A DNA stretch of 64,000 nt from Lepisosteus oculatus. Lineage: Eukaryota > Chordata > Actinopteri > Semionotiformes > Lepisosteidae. The position numbers were made by a program, and so were the translations under genes. Below are positions 22,111 to 33,336 of the stretch, piece by piece (positions within the stretch are counted from its first letter, which is position 1; each line of letters starts with the position of its first letter). Below the pieces are notes generated by a model. That model was given only the letters and a program-made list of their open reading frames with translations. It did no database searches and was not told where the DNA came from. The stretch is from the NCBI RefSeq assembly GCF_040954835.1, contig NC_090709.1, forward strand, positions 43,904,490-43,968,489, read 5' to 3'.

Positions 22111-22449
22111 ACGGGGGGAGACTCCAGTTCCAGCCCCACAATAATAGACCAGATCCCTAACAGAGGCTGTTAAAGAAATGATAGTGAAAGATCTGGAAAA
22201 CATTACATTTGTCATTAGCATGTCCTGTGGGAAAATTCTTCATCAGAGGAGTAGGACGCAGTCTTGTGCAGATTCAGTGTTTATTGAGATTAATAAGGAA
22301 AGCAACATGTGCTGGGTCTGTCCTGCAGAACGGACACGCTCAATGCAAGGGGTATTGAGTTCTTATATACAGCACACAGGCCCAGAAACAAAAGTCATAT
22401 TCCATACTTTTATCATGTCAAATTGCATTTTTTTACATGTCCATGTAGG

Positions 22450-22738
22450 GGTGTAACCCTGGTGTCCTGGCCAAGTTTCTCATTGGCCCTTACCAATCAT
22501 GGCCTCCTAATAATCCCCATCTGTGAACAGGCTTCATCACTCTGCTCTCATACCCACTGAGAGCTGGTGTGTGGTGAGCGGACTGGAGCATCATCCAGGT
22601 GTGGCTGCACAGTGGTGGTGGTAGTGGGATTCCCCATTACCTGTAAAGCGCTTTGAGTGGAGTGTCCAGAAAAGCACTATATAAGTGTAGGCAATTATTT
22701 TAATTATCATCATCATCATTATTATTATCCCTTTTAAC
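22450..22738 (+). mobile_element. 5S-type SINE, 3' part with tail
   Basis: Starts at 'gggtgtaaccctggtgtcct', continues through 'ctgaacaggcttcatcac'-like sequence and 'catcatccaggtg', then 'ctgtaaagcgctttgagtgg', and ends in an (ATT)/(CAT) tail. The 5S head is missing. Confidence 0.85.
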
Positions 22739-23009
22739 ACATGTAGCGGGGCATGTGTTGTTGCAGCCGTTGGTACAAGTCACTTTTGTATGCTCTAACG
22801 CATATGTTGAGATAGCCTTTGTTAGCAGATCTTAGGGATCTCACTCGGACTTCTGCAGTATGTTTCGGTAGTGATATTGCAGAGCTGGAAATGTGCAGTG
22901 TGAATATTGATCCTGCTTCAGCATGAATGGCAACATTTTGTTTGTAAAGGTTAACATGAAACTGTTTTATCTGTTTATAAACTGTTTTTATTTTGGGAGC
23001 TGGAGCCTG

Positions 23010-23312
23010 TTCTGTCAATCAGTGGGCATAAAGCAGGGTTCACCCTGGACAGAACACACATACCCTGGACAGGTCCATCACACAGGACACACATACCCTG
23101 GACAGGTCTATCACACAGGACACATACAGGACACTCACACCAGGGCCAATTTTCCCAGAAGCCAGTTAACCCACCAGCATGTCTTTGGACTGTGGGAGGA
23201 AACCCACATGAACATGCAAACTCCACAGAGACAGCACCCCAGGAACTTGCCCCAGGGCCTTAGTGCTGTGAGGCAGCGATGCTAAACACTGTGCCACAGT
23301 GCCACCCAATTT
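23010..23312 (-). mobile_element. tRNA-type SINE, reversed, with internal expansion
   Basis: The minus strand reads as the common fish SINE: a 'ggtggcactgtggcacagtg' head, 'gtggagtttgcatgttcatg', then 'tttcctcccacagtccaaag'. Its end carries a small tandem expansion of 'cacacaggacacacataccc'-type units at 23045-23125. It lies ~80 bp upstream of the broken Ig exon. A partial plus-strand copy is at 45860-46010. Confidence 0.75.
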
Positions 23313-23390
23313 TTTTTGTCATTCTAAAGAAATCTTTCAATCTCATCACCTGTTTCAGAAAGATTGAGTTGGATTGTTTTTTCTTCCCAG

Positions 23391-24109
23391 CTTACTCAGA
23401 AGTCCTCACCCTGCAGCCTGGAGCCTCTCTGTCTGTCCCTCTGTTCACCGGAGAGCCAGTGGAGGTGCTGTTTGACCCTGCAGGAGCTGAAGACTCGACC
23501 TGAGTGTGTTCTATCCAGAACAGCACAGCCAGCTGTGTCCCCCATTAGAGAGACAGAGTGTCAGTGAGGGACGGCTCTCTGAAACTACGCTCCCTCACTC
23601 CAGCTGATCAGGGGAGCTACACAGTGAGGGACCTTCACGGAAACACCATCAGCACTGTGACAGTCACTGTGGGAGGTAAGAGGTTTCCTGACAATTTCAG
23701 TTCTCTGTAACATTATAAAGGTGCACTGCTCTTGTCAAAATGGTATGTGTGGTAATGGAAACATAAACTTGTTTCTGAATATTGCGTGAGTGTGAGTGTC
23801 CAGTGTGCAGGGACAGTGTGAGAGGCAGCGATCAGAGGTGTGTCCAACATGCGGGGACAGTGTGAGATGGAGAGATCTGGGGCTTCCCCATGACCTTTAG
23901 ATGATGATTGAAAATGGATAGATTAATACAATCTCTCTATTATTGCAGATCCTGACGGTGGAGGGAATTCTCCAATTCTTTTCCTCCAGCTGATCCCTCC
24001 CTTCCTGCTGGTCTTCTTAGCTCTGATCTCTGGGCTCCTGGGCTCCAGGAATCGGTGGTGGAAAGGAAGCACAGCCTCTGGTGTCCATGAACTGAACCGT
24101 CCAGTCTGA
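23391..24109 (+). pseudogene. 3' half of an Ig-type receptor gene, broken (2 exons)
   Basis: Exon 23391-23675 (phase 1 to 1) is closely related to exon 4 of the gene at 30263: 'LQPGASLSVPLFTGEPVEVL', then 'SYTVRDLHGNTISTVTVTV'. It carries two in-frame stops: TGA where the intact paralogue has a Ser codon before 'VCSVQNS', and TAG just after the 'SCVP' region. The membrane exon 23949-24109 is intact: 'DPDGGGNSP', then 'LFLQLIPPFLLVFLALISGL', then a short basic tail ending 'VHELNRPV'. AATAAA follows at 24613. No signal exon or V exon was found upstream. The conserved splice sites and intact tail exon suggest recent decay. Confidence 0.75.
23795..23882 (+). repeat. Two units of the 44-bp minisatellite
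   Basis: 'gtccagtgtgcagggacagt' and 'gagaggcagcgatcagaggt' repeated with one diverged copy. This is the same unit as at 13970-14555, here in the intron before the membrane exon of the broken Ig gene. Confidence 0.85.
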
Positions 24110-24612
24110 AGGCAGTGCTGTAGATCAGTATTTTACAGAGCAGTATCAGCTTTGCTGTCTTGCAGAGCTCTATGCGTGGCTTTGAGAGCTGCAGCTGTTT
24201 TTCAAAATGTAGACAGACTTTATAAGCTTGATTTTGTACTACAAATTGAGCTGCCTTGATCTTCTATCCACAGATTCAAAGATTTTTCAAAAACTGGACT
24301 GGAATCTGGGTTCAAAATGAGATTGAGTGAATTTGGTATGAAGTGCCAAACGGCCCACATTCCTTATTTGTAAGCGTTCTTGGAGCACAAAAAATACAAA
24401 TGCTGATATCATGAAAAAATGGACTTGGAATCTTTTTCTGGAAGTTTATTATTAGGTGGATGCATGCATGTATTTATTTGTGGTTTAAGTGCAGTTTGTA
24501 TTCTAGAGCACAATAATTTCAAAGTACTCTTAAATTGTGTAGTAAACATGTTATATGTAGTGTTGTAAGTGCCTTTAATTGTCATTTTTCTCTGTCTATT
24601 CTATAATTTATA

Positions 24613-24618
24613 AATAAA
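24613..24618 (+). promoter_or_regulatory. AATAAA polyadenylation signal
   Basis: First good AATAAA after the broken Ig gene's stop at 24109, giving a 3' UTR of about 500 nt. Confidence 0.45.
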
Positions 24619-24834
24619 CACTTAATGTAAGTACGAAAATTGTCTTTCTTACTGCAAAGACGTTATTTCTCAATTCGAAGTGCTAAATGGATATCTGGCC
24701 TGATTGTGGTCTTCAAACATGTAGCTCTGGCGCCCTCTTGTGGGTAATTTGGTGAACTTACGCTTCCCACGCCAAGTTTCGGCCGCTCTTGATTTGAGAT
24801 GGCGAAGCTCGGCTGTGCGGTATCAATACTGTTA

Positions 24835-24847
24835 ATAATAATAATAA

Positions 24848-24880
<33 letters not shown>

Positions 24881-25440
24881 TGCTTACACTTATATAGCGC
24901 TTTTCTGGACACTCCACTCAAAGCGCTTTACAGGTCATGGGGACTCCCCTCCACCACCACCAATGTGCAGCATCCACTTGGATGATGCGACTGCAGCCAT
25001 AGTGCGCCAGAACGCTCACCACACATCAGCTCTTAGTGGGGAGGAGAGCAGAGTGATGAAGCCAGTTCAGAGAGGGGGGTGATTAGGAGGCCATGATTGG
25101 TAAGGGCCAATGGGAAATTTGGCCAGGACGCCGGGGTTACACCCCTACTCTTTTTCGAGAAGCGCCCTGGGATTTTTAATGACCACAGAGAGTCAGGACC
25201 TCGGTTTTACGTCTCATCCGAAGGACGGCACCTGTTTACAGTCCAGTGTCCCCGTCACTATACTGGGGCATTAGGACCCACACGGACTGCAGGGTGAGCA
25301 CCCCCTGCTGGCCCCACTAACACCTCTTCCAGCAGCAACTTTAGTTTTTCCCAGGAGGTCTCCCATCCAGGTACTGACCAGGCTCACACCCCCTTAGCTT
25401 AAGTGGGTTGCCTGTTGTGAGTTGCAGGGCTGCTGTTAAC
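24835..25440 (-). mobile_element. Full-length 5S rRNA-derived SINE (SINE3-like) with AAT tail
   Basis: Minus strand, 5' to 3'. The head 'aagctaagggggtgtgagcc', 'tggtcagtacctggatggga' and 'gacctcctgggaa' matches the 3' half of 5S rRNA (A box, intermediate element and C box region). A body follows: 'cagcagggggtgctcaccct', 'gatgagacgtaaaaccgagg', 'tgtcctggccaaatttccc', 'gcatcatccaagtgg'. The 3' end 'gctttgagtggagtgtccag' runs into an (ATT)n tail at 24835-24880. This is the reference copy for the truncated copies elsewhere in the window. Confidence 0.9.
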
Positions 25441-25742
25441 TAACTGAGGGCTGGGTTTCGGGGACAGCGCCGTCTGGTGGCGGGCGCTGGCAGCGCCGTT
25501 ATTCTCCCGGTCGGGTTCCGCTCGCCGCTGCGTGACGTCTGAGACCCGCCGGACTGCGGTGATGTTCGTTAGCAATAAAACCTCTGCCCCGATTTATTAA
25601 GTAAACTAATGAATTGATACAATGACATGATTACCGGAGCTGTGCTACTGTCCCGGGGCCTGCAGGCGTGTGAGGTGGGCCGGTTCGGTTCAGTTCGGAT
25701 CGGCCCGGCTCAGCTGGGCCTGAGCTCCGGTGCTGTCCGATT

Positions 25743-25766
25743 TGGGGGGGGGGGGGGGGGGGGGCT
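25743..25766 (+). repeat. Poly-G run, ~22 bp
   Basis: An unbroken run of about 22 G within a CpG-rich block. Could form a G-quadruplex. Confidence 0.95.
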
Positions 25767-25885
25767 CTGGTTCGGGAGAGGCTGTCTGGAGAGACCGGTT
25801 CCGTGTGGGTCTCTGTGGGCCAGGTCGTCACTGGACTGGAGATGGGTTCGGCATGATTCTCTGGGCTCTTCATTGGGGTTTTAAC
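25767..25885 (-). repeat. Dispersed repeat copy, paired with 11694-11830
   Basis: The reverse complement reads 'aatgaagagcccagagaatc' and 'ggaaccggtctctccagaca', shared with 11694-11830. Copies are inverted relative to each other. Confidence 0.7.
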
Positions 25886-25889
25886 GAGT

Positions 25890-28800
25890 GAGAACTGGAT
25901 TTGGCAGCGATAGCGCGAGTGATCTGTGCCTAGACTTCAGCTCGCTATCCTCCCTGGGATATTTCTCTCAATAGTCGATCTCAGACATCACCATCGCAGG
26001 ACTACAGGCCCTGCGTTAATGAGCACCTGTAGGTGTGGTTCTGACGTCACCTTTCTCTCTCATTAGAACACGGGATCCGTGGTGTTGTGGTTCGTTCGCA
26101 ATTTTAGTTGACTGTTACAATTAGTTGCCCCTTTCGTCCGACATCTTTTTTTTCTGCTAGGTCGTGTCACCAAAATATCCTACAAATGCTTCGTCCCGAA
26201 GGAAATGATCTACACTCCCGCATCAGTTGTGCCGTTTTTACAGTCGCTATGTACAATGCATTTTTTATTATTAAAATCTCAATTAAAATCATGTTTCGTA
26301 CATACTATGTATACAGATTTACTAATAAGCCTATTATTGTTGCTGTTGTTATTCTGTAAAGCGCTTTGAGAGGCCGCCTTTAAAGGCGCTATATAAAATA
26401 CAGTGTTATTACTAATATTATTATATAACGCCAGTCATTTTAAAAATGCGAGTTCTATGAGTGTTGTTCATTACCTTGACGCATCTCATTTGGGATTGGG
26501 TTATCTCCGGCTGATCGCTCGGTTTTTGCTCGTGTCGGGTTGGAGATGAGCCATCTTCTGCGGCTTCCAACAGGTCTCGGCGATACTGCTGTCCAACAGG
26601 TTGCAACCTGCTGGGGGACAGGTGACAGGTGCGTCACGATACAACTCGGCGTTTCTGTTTTGTTGGGTTGTGTTTTCCTGCCGGCGTTTCGCACATCAGC
26701 AAACTGCCGGTTTGACCCCCTTCCGCGGTCCACTCTATAACGCCTCAGTTCTCACCCGCTATCCCCCCACTTTTCTCAGCTCCAGAAATCGACCCCGAAT
26801 CTGTAAAACCCCTCTGTCTCGGAGCTCGTCACTCACCCCCTTCCTGCTGCTGCTGCTGCTGATGACGACGGCGATGACGGCAGAAGAAGAGTTTCACCCG
26901 CTTTGAAGCCGGCCGGTCCGGACCCGCAACGACCCTCGGCTTAAGCTGTTCTCCGATACTCGCTTCGTTCACCTCCAGCTCGCCCCGAGAAAACTCGAGC
27001 TTGTCCCTCGGCTGCAGTTGTCTGCGTGTTCCCCCGGCCTGACAGAGCAGGTGACGGAGACGCCCACTCTGCTGCCGGATCGCTGGAAGGCGTCTCGGGA
27101 GAGAGTTTCTGTTCGTTCTCGGCGCCGCCCTGAAATCTCCAGGATTTGCAATGTTGCTATTTTTAGTTTTTAGCCCTCGTGGGGGCGGTGACACATTTCC
27201 CCCCGCTATTCTTAGTTCAAAGGACTCTGCTTTGTTCTTTCGTTTCAAACGCGGTTGAACGTATTGAAACTAAGCGGGGCAGCATTTTTACACAACATGA
27301 ATCATACCCAGTTTCTTCGGACTGTCGAAGACATTTAATGTCGTTCTCCCCCCTCCCCCTTCGTACGAGGTTCAAGAAGTGTTCTCTGCCGGCGCTTGAG
27401 CTTGGGGTCGCTGTTTTGCCTCTCGTTTCTTTTTTCCAAGAGCGGACCGGAGAGACCAGTCAGACTCGAGGATGGGGCAGTATTTTAAAAAATGACAGAA
27501 TGTGCGCCCGACCGGACAACGCGATACCCCGTGTGCCCACTCGCGTTAAACCCACGTCGCAGGTCAGAGGCGACGGCGTGACACGAGAATGACTTCGACA
27601 CTGCTACTAAACGAGACTTTCAGTCCCTTCGCTGACTTTTGCTTTTTGTGTTACTGGGTAGGTTGTTTGTGTCCTAAATGTGCCATTGCAATTAGGAGAA
27701 ATAACGGACTAGTACCTGGTTAATAATGTACCCGAGGTTCATAAGCACTGCAATGAACTTGCCCGCAGAAAGTTGTCTCCCAACTCCGCACTAAAAATTG
27801 TTCTGAACTTGCGAAGAAACCCCAAGTTTATATCTTCTAGAGGACGCTAAAATATTAGCCGTTGAAATGAGAAAACCCGCCCAAAAGAACTAACGCACTT
27901 AGCTCATGCAGGTGCATCAGGCTTACATTTACGTGTATTTATTTAGCTCGTGCACATAAATGCAGCCTGTCTTTAAAAAAACAAAATGAATAAATTACCG
28001 ATGTATTCTCTTAACGCGTCTGAAGTATCTCCGTATGACTTAAGTGTGGTTTGATCAAGGAAAAATACAGCGCCCACACGCAGTTGTCTTAAAAACCCAA
28101 CATTATCACGTGCATTGGACATTAATAAATGTACATCGATAGTGGCCCGCAGATCAGTGAACCGGTCAGGATAATTCAGAGATTCCGAACCCCTGTTCAG
28201 TTTCCTGCGCGGTAGACGAGCGGTTTAATCCTCGGTACCGGATTCCTGCAGCAGGGTCTGCTCGTGGTTAATTAAGCTCACAGGTGGGAGACCCCTGGGC
28301 AGTAACGTAGGAACTTCAACTCAAGTTTAGCGCAGAACTGCAGGCCAAAACGCAACTTCGTAGCAACTGACAGGGGGGGAGACTCGTGTGTTCGTCGTAT
28401 CCCGCGTGGGGGTATTTCATTTTTCTGCAGATTACTTAACAGGATTCTGCCAGTTTATTTCACTCATTCATTGACGGGATCTGATTATTTTTAAAGCATG
28501 GCCTTAAACTATCCTGTAGTCGCTCGTTCTAAGAAAAGTCACGGAGACACTCTGAGGCGACGGCACATTCGCCACCCTGACCCGTGCAAATCAGGTTTCT
28601 GATTAGGCCCAAAGCCAACGGATTTGCCATATGTATAATTCGTCACGGGTCTGCTATTTAAAAGAGTTTCGCAGGTATCCCCGCGGATATCGGTGTGGCA
28701 ATGGGCGGAGTTATGGGTAGAAGCTAAAGCCTCGCTGTTCTGATCTTATTCTCACGTAGTAGGCGGTACTTGTATCGCTGTAATGTGCATATAAACTGTC

Positions 28801-30262
28801 GGAAACTCGGCAGACAAGCCGGGATGGCAGAATAGCTGATACGCAGTACAGAGCCGGCGGACTGAGTGTGCGAGGACCTCAGACATCACTGCTGGGGGGG
28901 GGGGGATAGCATATCAGCCGGGATGAGTCTGAAATCTCTCGGGCGAGCGTGTTGCTGCAGGACAGAGCTGTGTGCTGATCCCGGCACCTTCCTCAGCGCG
29001 GAGGTGCGACTGATCCTCAGGTGGGAAGAAGTCGATTTTAACCGCTGCGAGCTGCATCATTCCAGACAGAAGGGAGTGGATTTAGAAAGGAGGCGAGCAG
29101 CTCTCCTTTTTTCGATTGCTGTTAACCAAATGCTCAGTCCCCCTGCTAGTTTTAGATAGAAAATGCACACATGTATTTGGCGACTAGAAAGTGCGTGGTT
29201 GTTTTTTTTAGCCGTCTCGTCATTCGCTTAGAATCTTTTTGGACTAGTCCTTTTCTGTTTAAATACGCGTCTCTCTTTGGTTAAAAGTTTAAAACGCGTC
29301 GGGTTTTGTAAAGGGAAAGTGCTTCAAGTGGAGTAGAAATGCCGGAGTTTTCGTGTTTTGCGGATCTGCGGATGACCTACTGTACCTCGGCACAAATAAA
29401 AGGGTTTTGTTCTTCCTTGTTCTGACAGGAGGGTGTTAAAATAGGTTGATGAAGAGGGCTCGTGAACTCTATCAAGCATAACGGAGCCCTTCACCTCCGA
29501 TAGTCTTTTTCTGTCGACGTAACTCCGTTTTAAATCTCCGTTTTAAAGATACACGTGTGAGATTTTGTTTCCCCTTCCAGCAGTCGAGGCCGAAGTGTTG
29601 TCTCTTTTCTTTTTTTTTCAGCGCGGAATAAACCTTTACCCGTCCCCTCTCCTTATGACGTCCATGTAGCCGAGCGCTCGACTGGACCCCAAAACCACCA
29701 GGCGTGTGTTTGTGGGCCACCAGGCTCCGGATCCCCGGAAACACTCGGTTGCTGCTGAGAACAGGTTGAAATACGTGAAGTCGCCCCCCGTCCTACACAC
29801 GGTGAAACCCACCACGCTCGTCGGCTCTGCGTGTGTGCCGGTTCGTGGCGTTGCAAGTTGCTCCCGAGCAGTTTCAGGTCGCTTTCCTTTTTTTCAGGAG
29901 ACCCATGGCTCTGTGGCGTAGCCTCCTGCAAAAGACACAAACTCAACTGATTTGTTTTTGTCTTCTGAGCGGGTGGAACCAGCGTTGTAGTGTTTCATTG
30001 TTTATCTGAGATGTTACCTTCTGCCCAGTCACGATTTTTGTTTTTGCCTTGGGGGGGAATCCAAGCTGTTAATCTGTCTTTCCATTTGTATTCTCTACCC
30101 AGTTTATATTCACTTATGGCAGGAGGGGGCAATGCCAATTTTCTTGCTGAAACATCTCTTATCTCCCCCTTACAGACCAGCGCGGTCTTTGCAGCGACTG
30201 TTCAGTGTTGCTTCAGCTGCAGATTGGGAGAGTCGACTCTCGTCTGGGATCCTCCTGGCAGG
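25890..30262. other. GC-rich stretch without a supported gene
   Basis: No ORF here has a recognisable domain. A short (CTG)n run lies near 26840-26860. A palindromic-looking 'ccaacaggttgcaacctgct' lies near 26593. A poly-G of 12 lies near 28893. The stretch just upstream of 30263 is the likely promoter side of the Ig gene there, but no clear TATA or CCAAT cluster was seen. Confidence 0.4.
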
Positions 30263-33200
30263 ATGGCGCTCCCGACAATCCCTGCTGCCTTTTTACTGGT
30301 GCTCTGGACCACGGGTGGGTGACGCTCCGGGCTTTCGATTCAAGTTCCCTTCAGATTCCAGCTGGAGTTCAGTTTCCTCCACCGTCGCGACACGATCCCG
30401 GAGGCGCCGGAACAGTTCTTACATTTAGCCGGCAGGTGTATCACCCAGCAGCTCCCAGCTGGCAGCCCCCCCCCCCCCACTGAAACTTAGCTGGTGTGAG
30501 CCTGGTCAGTACCTGGAGGGGAGACTCCTGGGAAAGCTGAGGTTGCTGCTGGGAGAGGTGTGAGTGGGGCCGGCAGGGGGTGCTCACCCTGTGGTCTGTG
30601 TGGGTCCTGATGCCCTGGTATAATGACTGGGACACTGGACTGTAAAAAAGTGCTGTCCTTTGGATGAGATGTAAAACCGAGGTCCTGACTCTCTGTGGCC
30701 ATTAACAATCCCAGGGCTTTTCTCGGAAAGAGTAGGGGTGTAACCCCGGCGTCCTGGCCAAATTCCCCCCCTGGTCTTTACCCATCATGGCCTCTTAATA
30801 ACCCCCCCTCTCTGAACTGGCTTCACCACTCTGCTCTCCTCCCCACTGAGAGTTGGTTTGTGGGGAGAGGACTGGTGCACTATGCCTGCCATTGCATCAT
30901 CCAGGTGGGGGCTGGATGGGTGAGTGTCCAGTGTTTTGTTGATATGTTATTAAACCACTTAGGGCAGCTTAGTACATGGTTATCAAAGCAACACATCCTG
31001 TTGAATCCAGTTCTCTGTGTACTTTCCATGTTTATTCCATTTGCTTTTAAAATAGTACAGTTTGTTTTTTAATGCGAAGCAGTTTCTTATTCTTTATTCT
31101 TTATAAATAGGTGGCTCGAAGGCTGGTTTGATGTTTTTAAACATTCTCGAACTGCTTATTCAAAATGAGAATGAGAGACTCCCTTGTCTCTTTATTTGAA
31201 CTATTTGAAACTTTATTTCAGTTTTCTTAAAAAAAAAGACAACTCACAGCTACCAAGTTTGGACCTGCCAATTAATGCTATTTTAACAGTGCAGTTGTGG
31301 TTCCATCGGCAGCTCTTGTGGTTACACTGTGAATAAGGAGACAATTATTTTGACTGGTCACAATAAAAGCCCAGAAATACCGGTATTCAAATGAGATGGC
31401 TAATTGATAATATCCTCACCGGAAGACACTGAAATTACACCATCCGTTAGTGTAACTCACCGTAAACGCGGGGGGTTTCAGTGTGCGTGTGTAACTTCTT
31501 GGAGCTGACAGCAGGTGGGGGGGAGGAGGGAGGTAGCATGTCTCCCCTTGGTGATCCCCAGGCCTGTCTGAAAGCACGTCTGTTGTTTCCCAGAGTCCTG
31601 TGCTGGCCCTGTCACTGTGAGATTTTTGGACTCGGCTACACTGCCCTGCATCTCCAAGGATCCAGCCCCTGTGGACCAGCCTGCTGTAAAATGGGTGTTG
31701 TCTACAGGAAGACCTGTGCTGTATGTCGAAGGTGGAAGACCTCATTCTGGACCCGGGTTCGAGCACAGAGCCCAGATGTCCGGAGACAAGGCCAGACTGG
31801 GAAATTACTCCCTGACCATCGCTGCTGTGACGTTCTCCGACACGGGCCTGTATGAGTGCTATCGGGAAGCCGAGCGAGACCACCTGCAGTTCCTGGAGGA
31901 CACTTATCTCACTGTCACAGGTAACAGCTCACGAGTCTCGGTTTTAACAGCGTCCAGCTGAGCCCACTGTGGGAGGTGTCTGATAATGTTCACATCTGGA
32001 TAATCTTGTCCCCAGTTCTTACACTGTCCATCTTTATTAGACTCCAAGGCTGTTTTCAATGTTCTTTTCAAAGTCTGCAAACTAAAATAATCCAAACCCA
32101 GCTGACATTCTGATGTTCATCTCTCTGCTTTCAGCTCATGAAGAAAATGTCACCCATCAGTCTGGAGCCTCTCTGTCTCTCCCTCTCCATACTACTGGTC
32201 CAGTGGAGGTGCTGTTTGATCCTGCAGGATCTACCCAGTCTTCCAGAGTCTTACTGAGCAGCGCAGGGCCCCCTGACCCCGGGTATGAACATAGAGTGTC
32301 AGTGCAGAACAGCTCTCTGACACTGCACTCCCTCACTCCAGCTGATCAGGGGAGCTACACAGTAAGGGACCTTCAGGGAAACACCATCAGCACTGTGACA
32401 GTCACTGTGGGAGGTGAGCAGATCTACAGTAGGGTCACTAGAGGGCTCTATATTCTTGATAGAGTGTGTTCTTATATCATCCTTTATCCTGATTGTCTTT
32501 CAGCTCAAAGAGTCACTGTCACCCTGCAGCCTGGAGCCTCTCTGTCTGTCCCTCTGCTCACTGGAGAGCCAGTGGAGGTGCTGTTTGATCCTGCAGGAGG
32601 TGGAAACTGGACCTCAGTGTGCTCTGTCCAGAACAGCACAGCCAGCTGTGTCCCCCAGTACAGAGACAGAGTGTTGGTGGAGAATCAGGAGTTGAGACTG
32701 CAGGACCTGAGGGCGTCTGATGAGGGGATCTATACAGTTTTGCTCTCACACATCCAGAAGGCCGTCAGCACTGTCTCTCTCACTGTGGAGGGTAAGACTA
32801 GACTGAGGTGCAGGAGAACTCAAATCTTGTACTTGTATTCTCGAGTGTAAAGAGTTTCTCCAGTTCTTGATCCTGTGGAGAGAGATCAGAGGTCTGCTGG
32901 TCAGTATCTCTATCGGAAGAGACTCCTCATGTCTTCTTGAAGGTGTGACGAGCTGTGTTTTGTCTCCTCTGTGTTTCATACATCAGACCCTCTTCGTCAC
33001 AGGTCTGTCGGAGTGATCACTGGTGTCACTGGTGTTGGTGTTGCTGGAGTCATCCTGGCAATCCTGGGAGTATGGGTCGGGATGAGGAGATCAAGGACGA
33101 CGATCAGGAATGACAGGACCTATGAACTGACAAGGAGAGATGATGCCCCGAATGACAGCAGCTCAGCGATCAGTCCTCCAGCAGATCAACCAGAAACTGG

Positions 33201-33309
33201 TAGTCAGAATGGAGTCTGTCCTCAGGTCCCTGGTGTCCAGGTGACTGAGGAGACAGGAGACGGACACTCTGATCCTGTTGTCTCCAATGGACACAGACTG
33301 CAGGGGTGA
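30263..33309 (+). CDS. Ig-type membrane receptor, 5 exons, 422 aa
   Basis: Exons 30263-30314, 31594-31920, 32135-32413, 32504-32791 and 32987-33309 are all joined in phase 1, and the sum is 1269 nt. Exon 1 is a signal peptide (MALPTIPAAFLLVLWTT). Exon 2 is a V-like domain with Cys in 'ATLPCIS', Trp in 'VKWVLS' and 'DTGLYECYRE'. Exons 3 and 4 are related to each other ('GASLSLPL...VEVLFDPAG', then 'DQGSYTVRD' or 'DEGIYTVLL'). They lack the B- and F-strand cysteines and the C-strand Trp; exon 4 has a different Cys pair (CSVQNSTASC). Several N-glycosylation sites are visible (NYS, NVT, NSS, NWT, NST). Exon 5 gives a membrane helix (GVITGVTGVGVAGVILAILG), a basic stop-transfer (MRRSR) and a ~75-residue tail with one tyrosine (RTYELT) that does not fit the ITIM consensus. 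The product is a plausible leukocyte-type receptor; its family name and ligand are not known to me. Confidence 0.88.
30490..30925 (+). mobile_element. 5S-type SINE in intron 1 of the Ig receptor, 3' truncated
   Basis: Starts with the 5S-like 'gagcctggtcagtacctgga', then 'gggagactcctgggaaagc', followed by the body ('cagggggtgctcaccctgtg', 'gatgagatgtaaaaccgagg'). It stops at the 'catcatccaggtgggggctg' block without the usual 3' end and tail. Sense orientation to the host gene. Confidence 0.85.
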
Positions 33310-33336
33310 TGAGGAGAGTCAGGGCAGTATATTGGG

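Noticed and set aside
31416-31883. 155-aa minus-strand ORF over the V exon of the intact Ig receptor
   Set aside because: Antisense shadow of the plus-strand V exon, which has correct splice sites and Ig residues.
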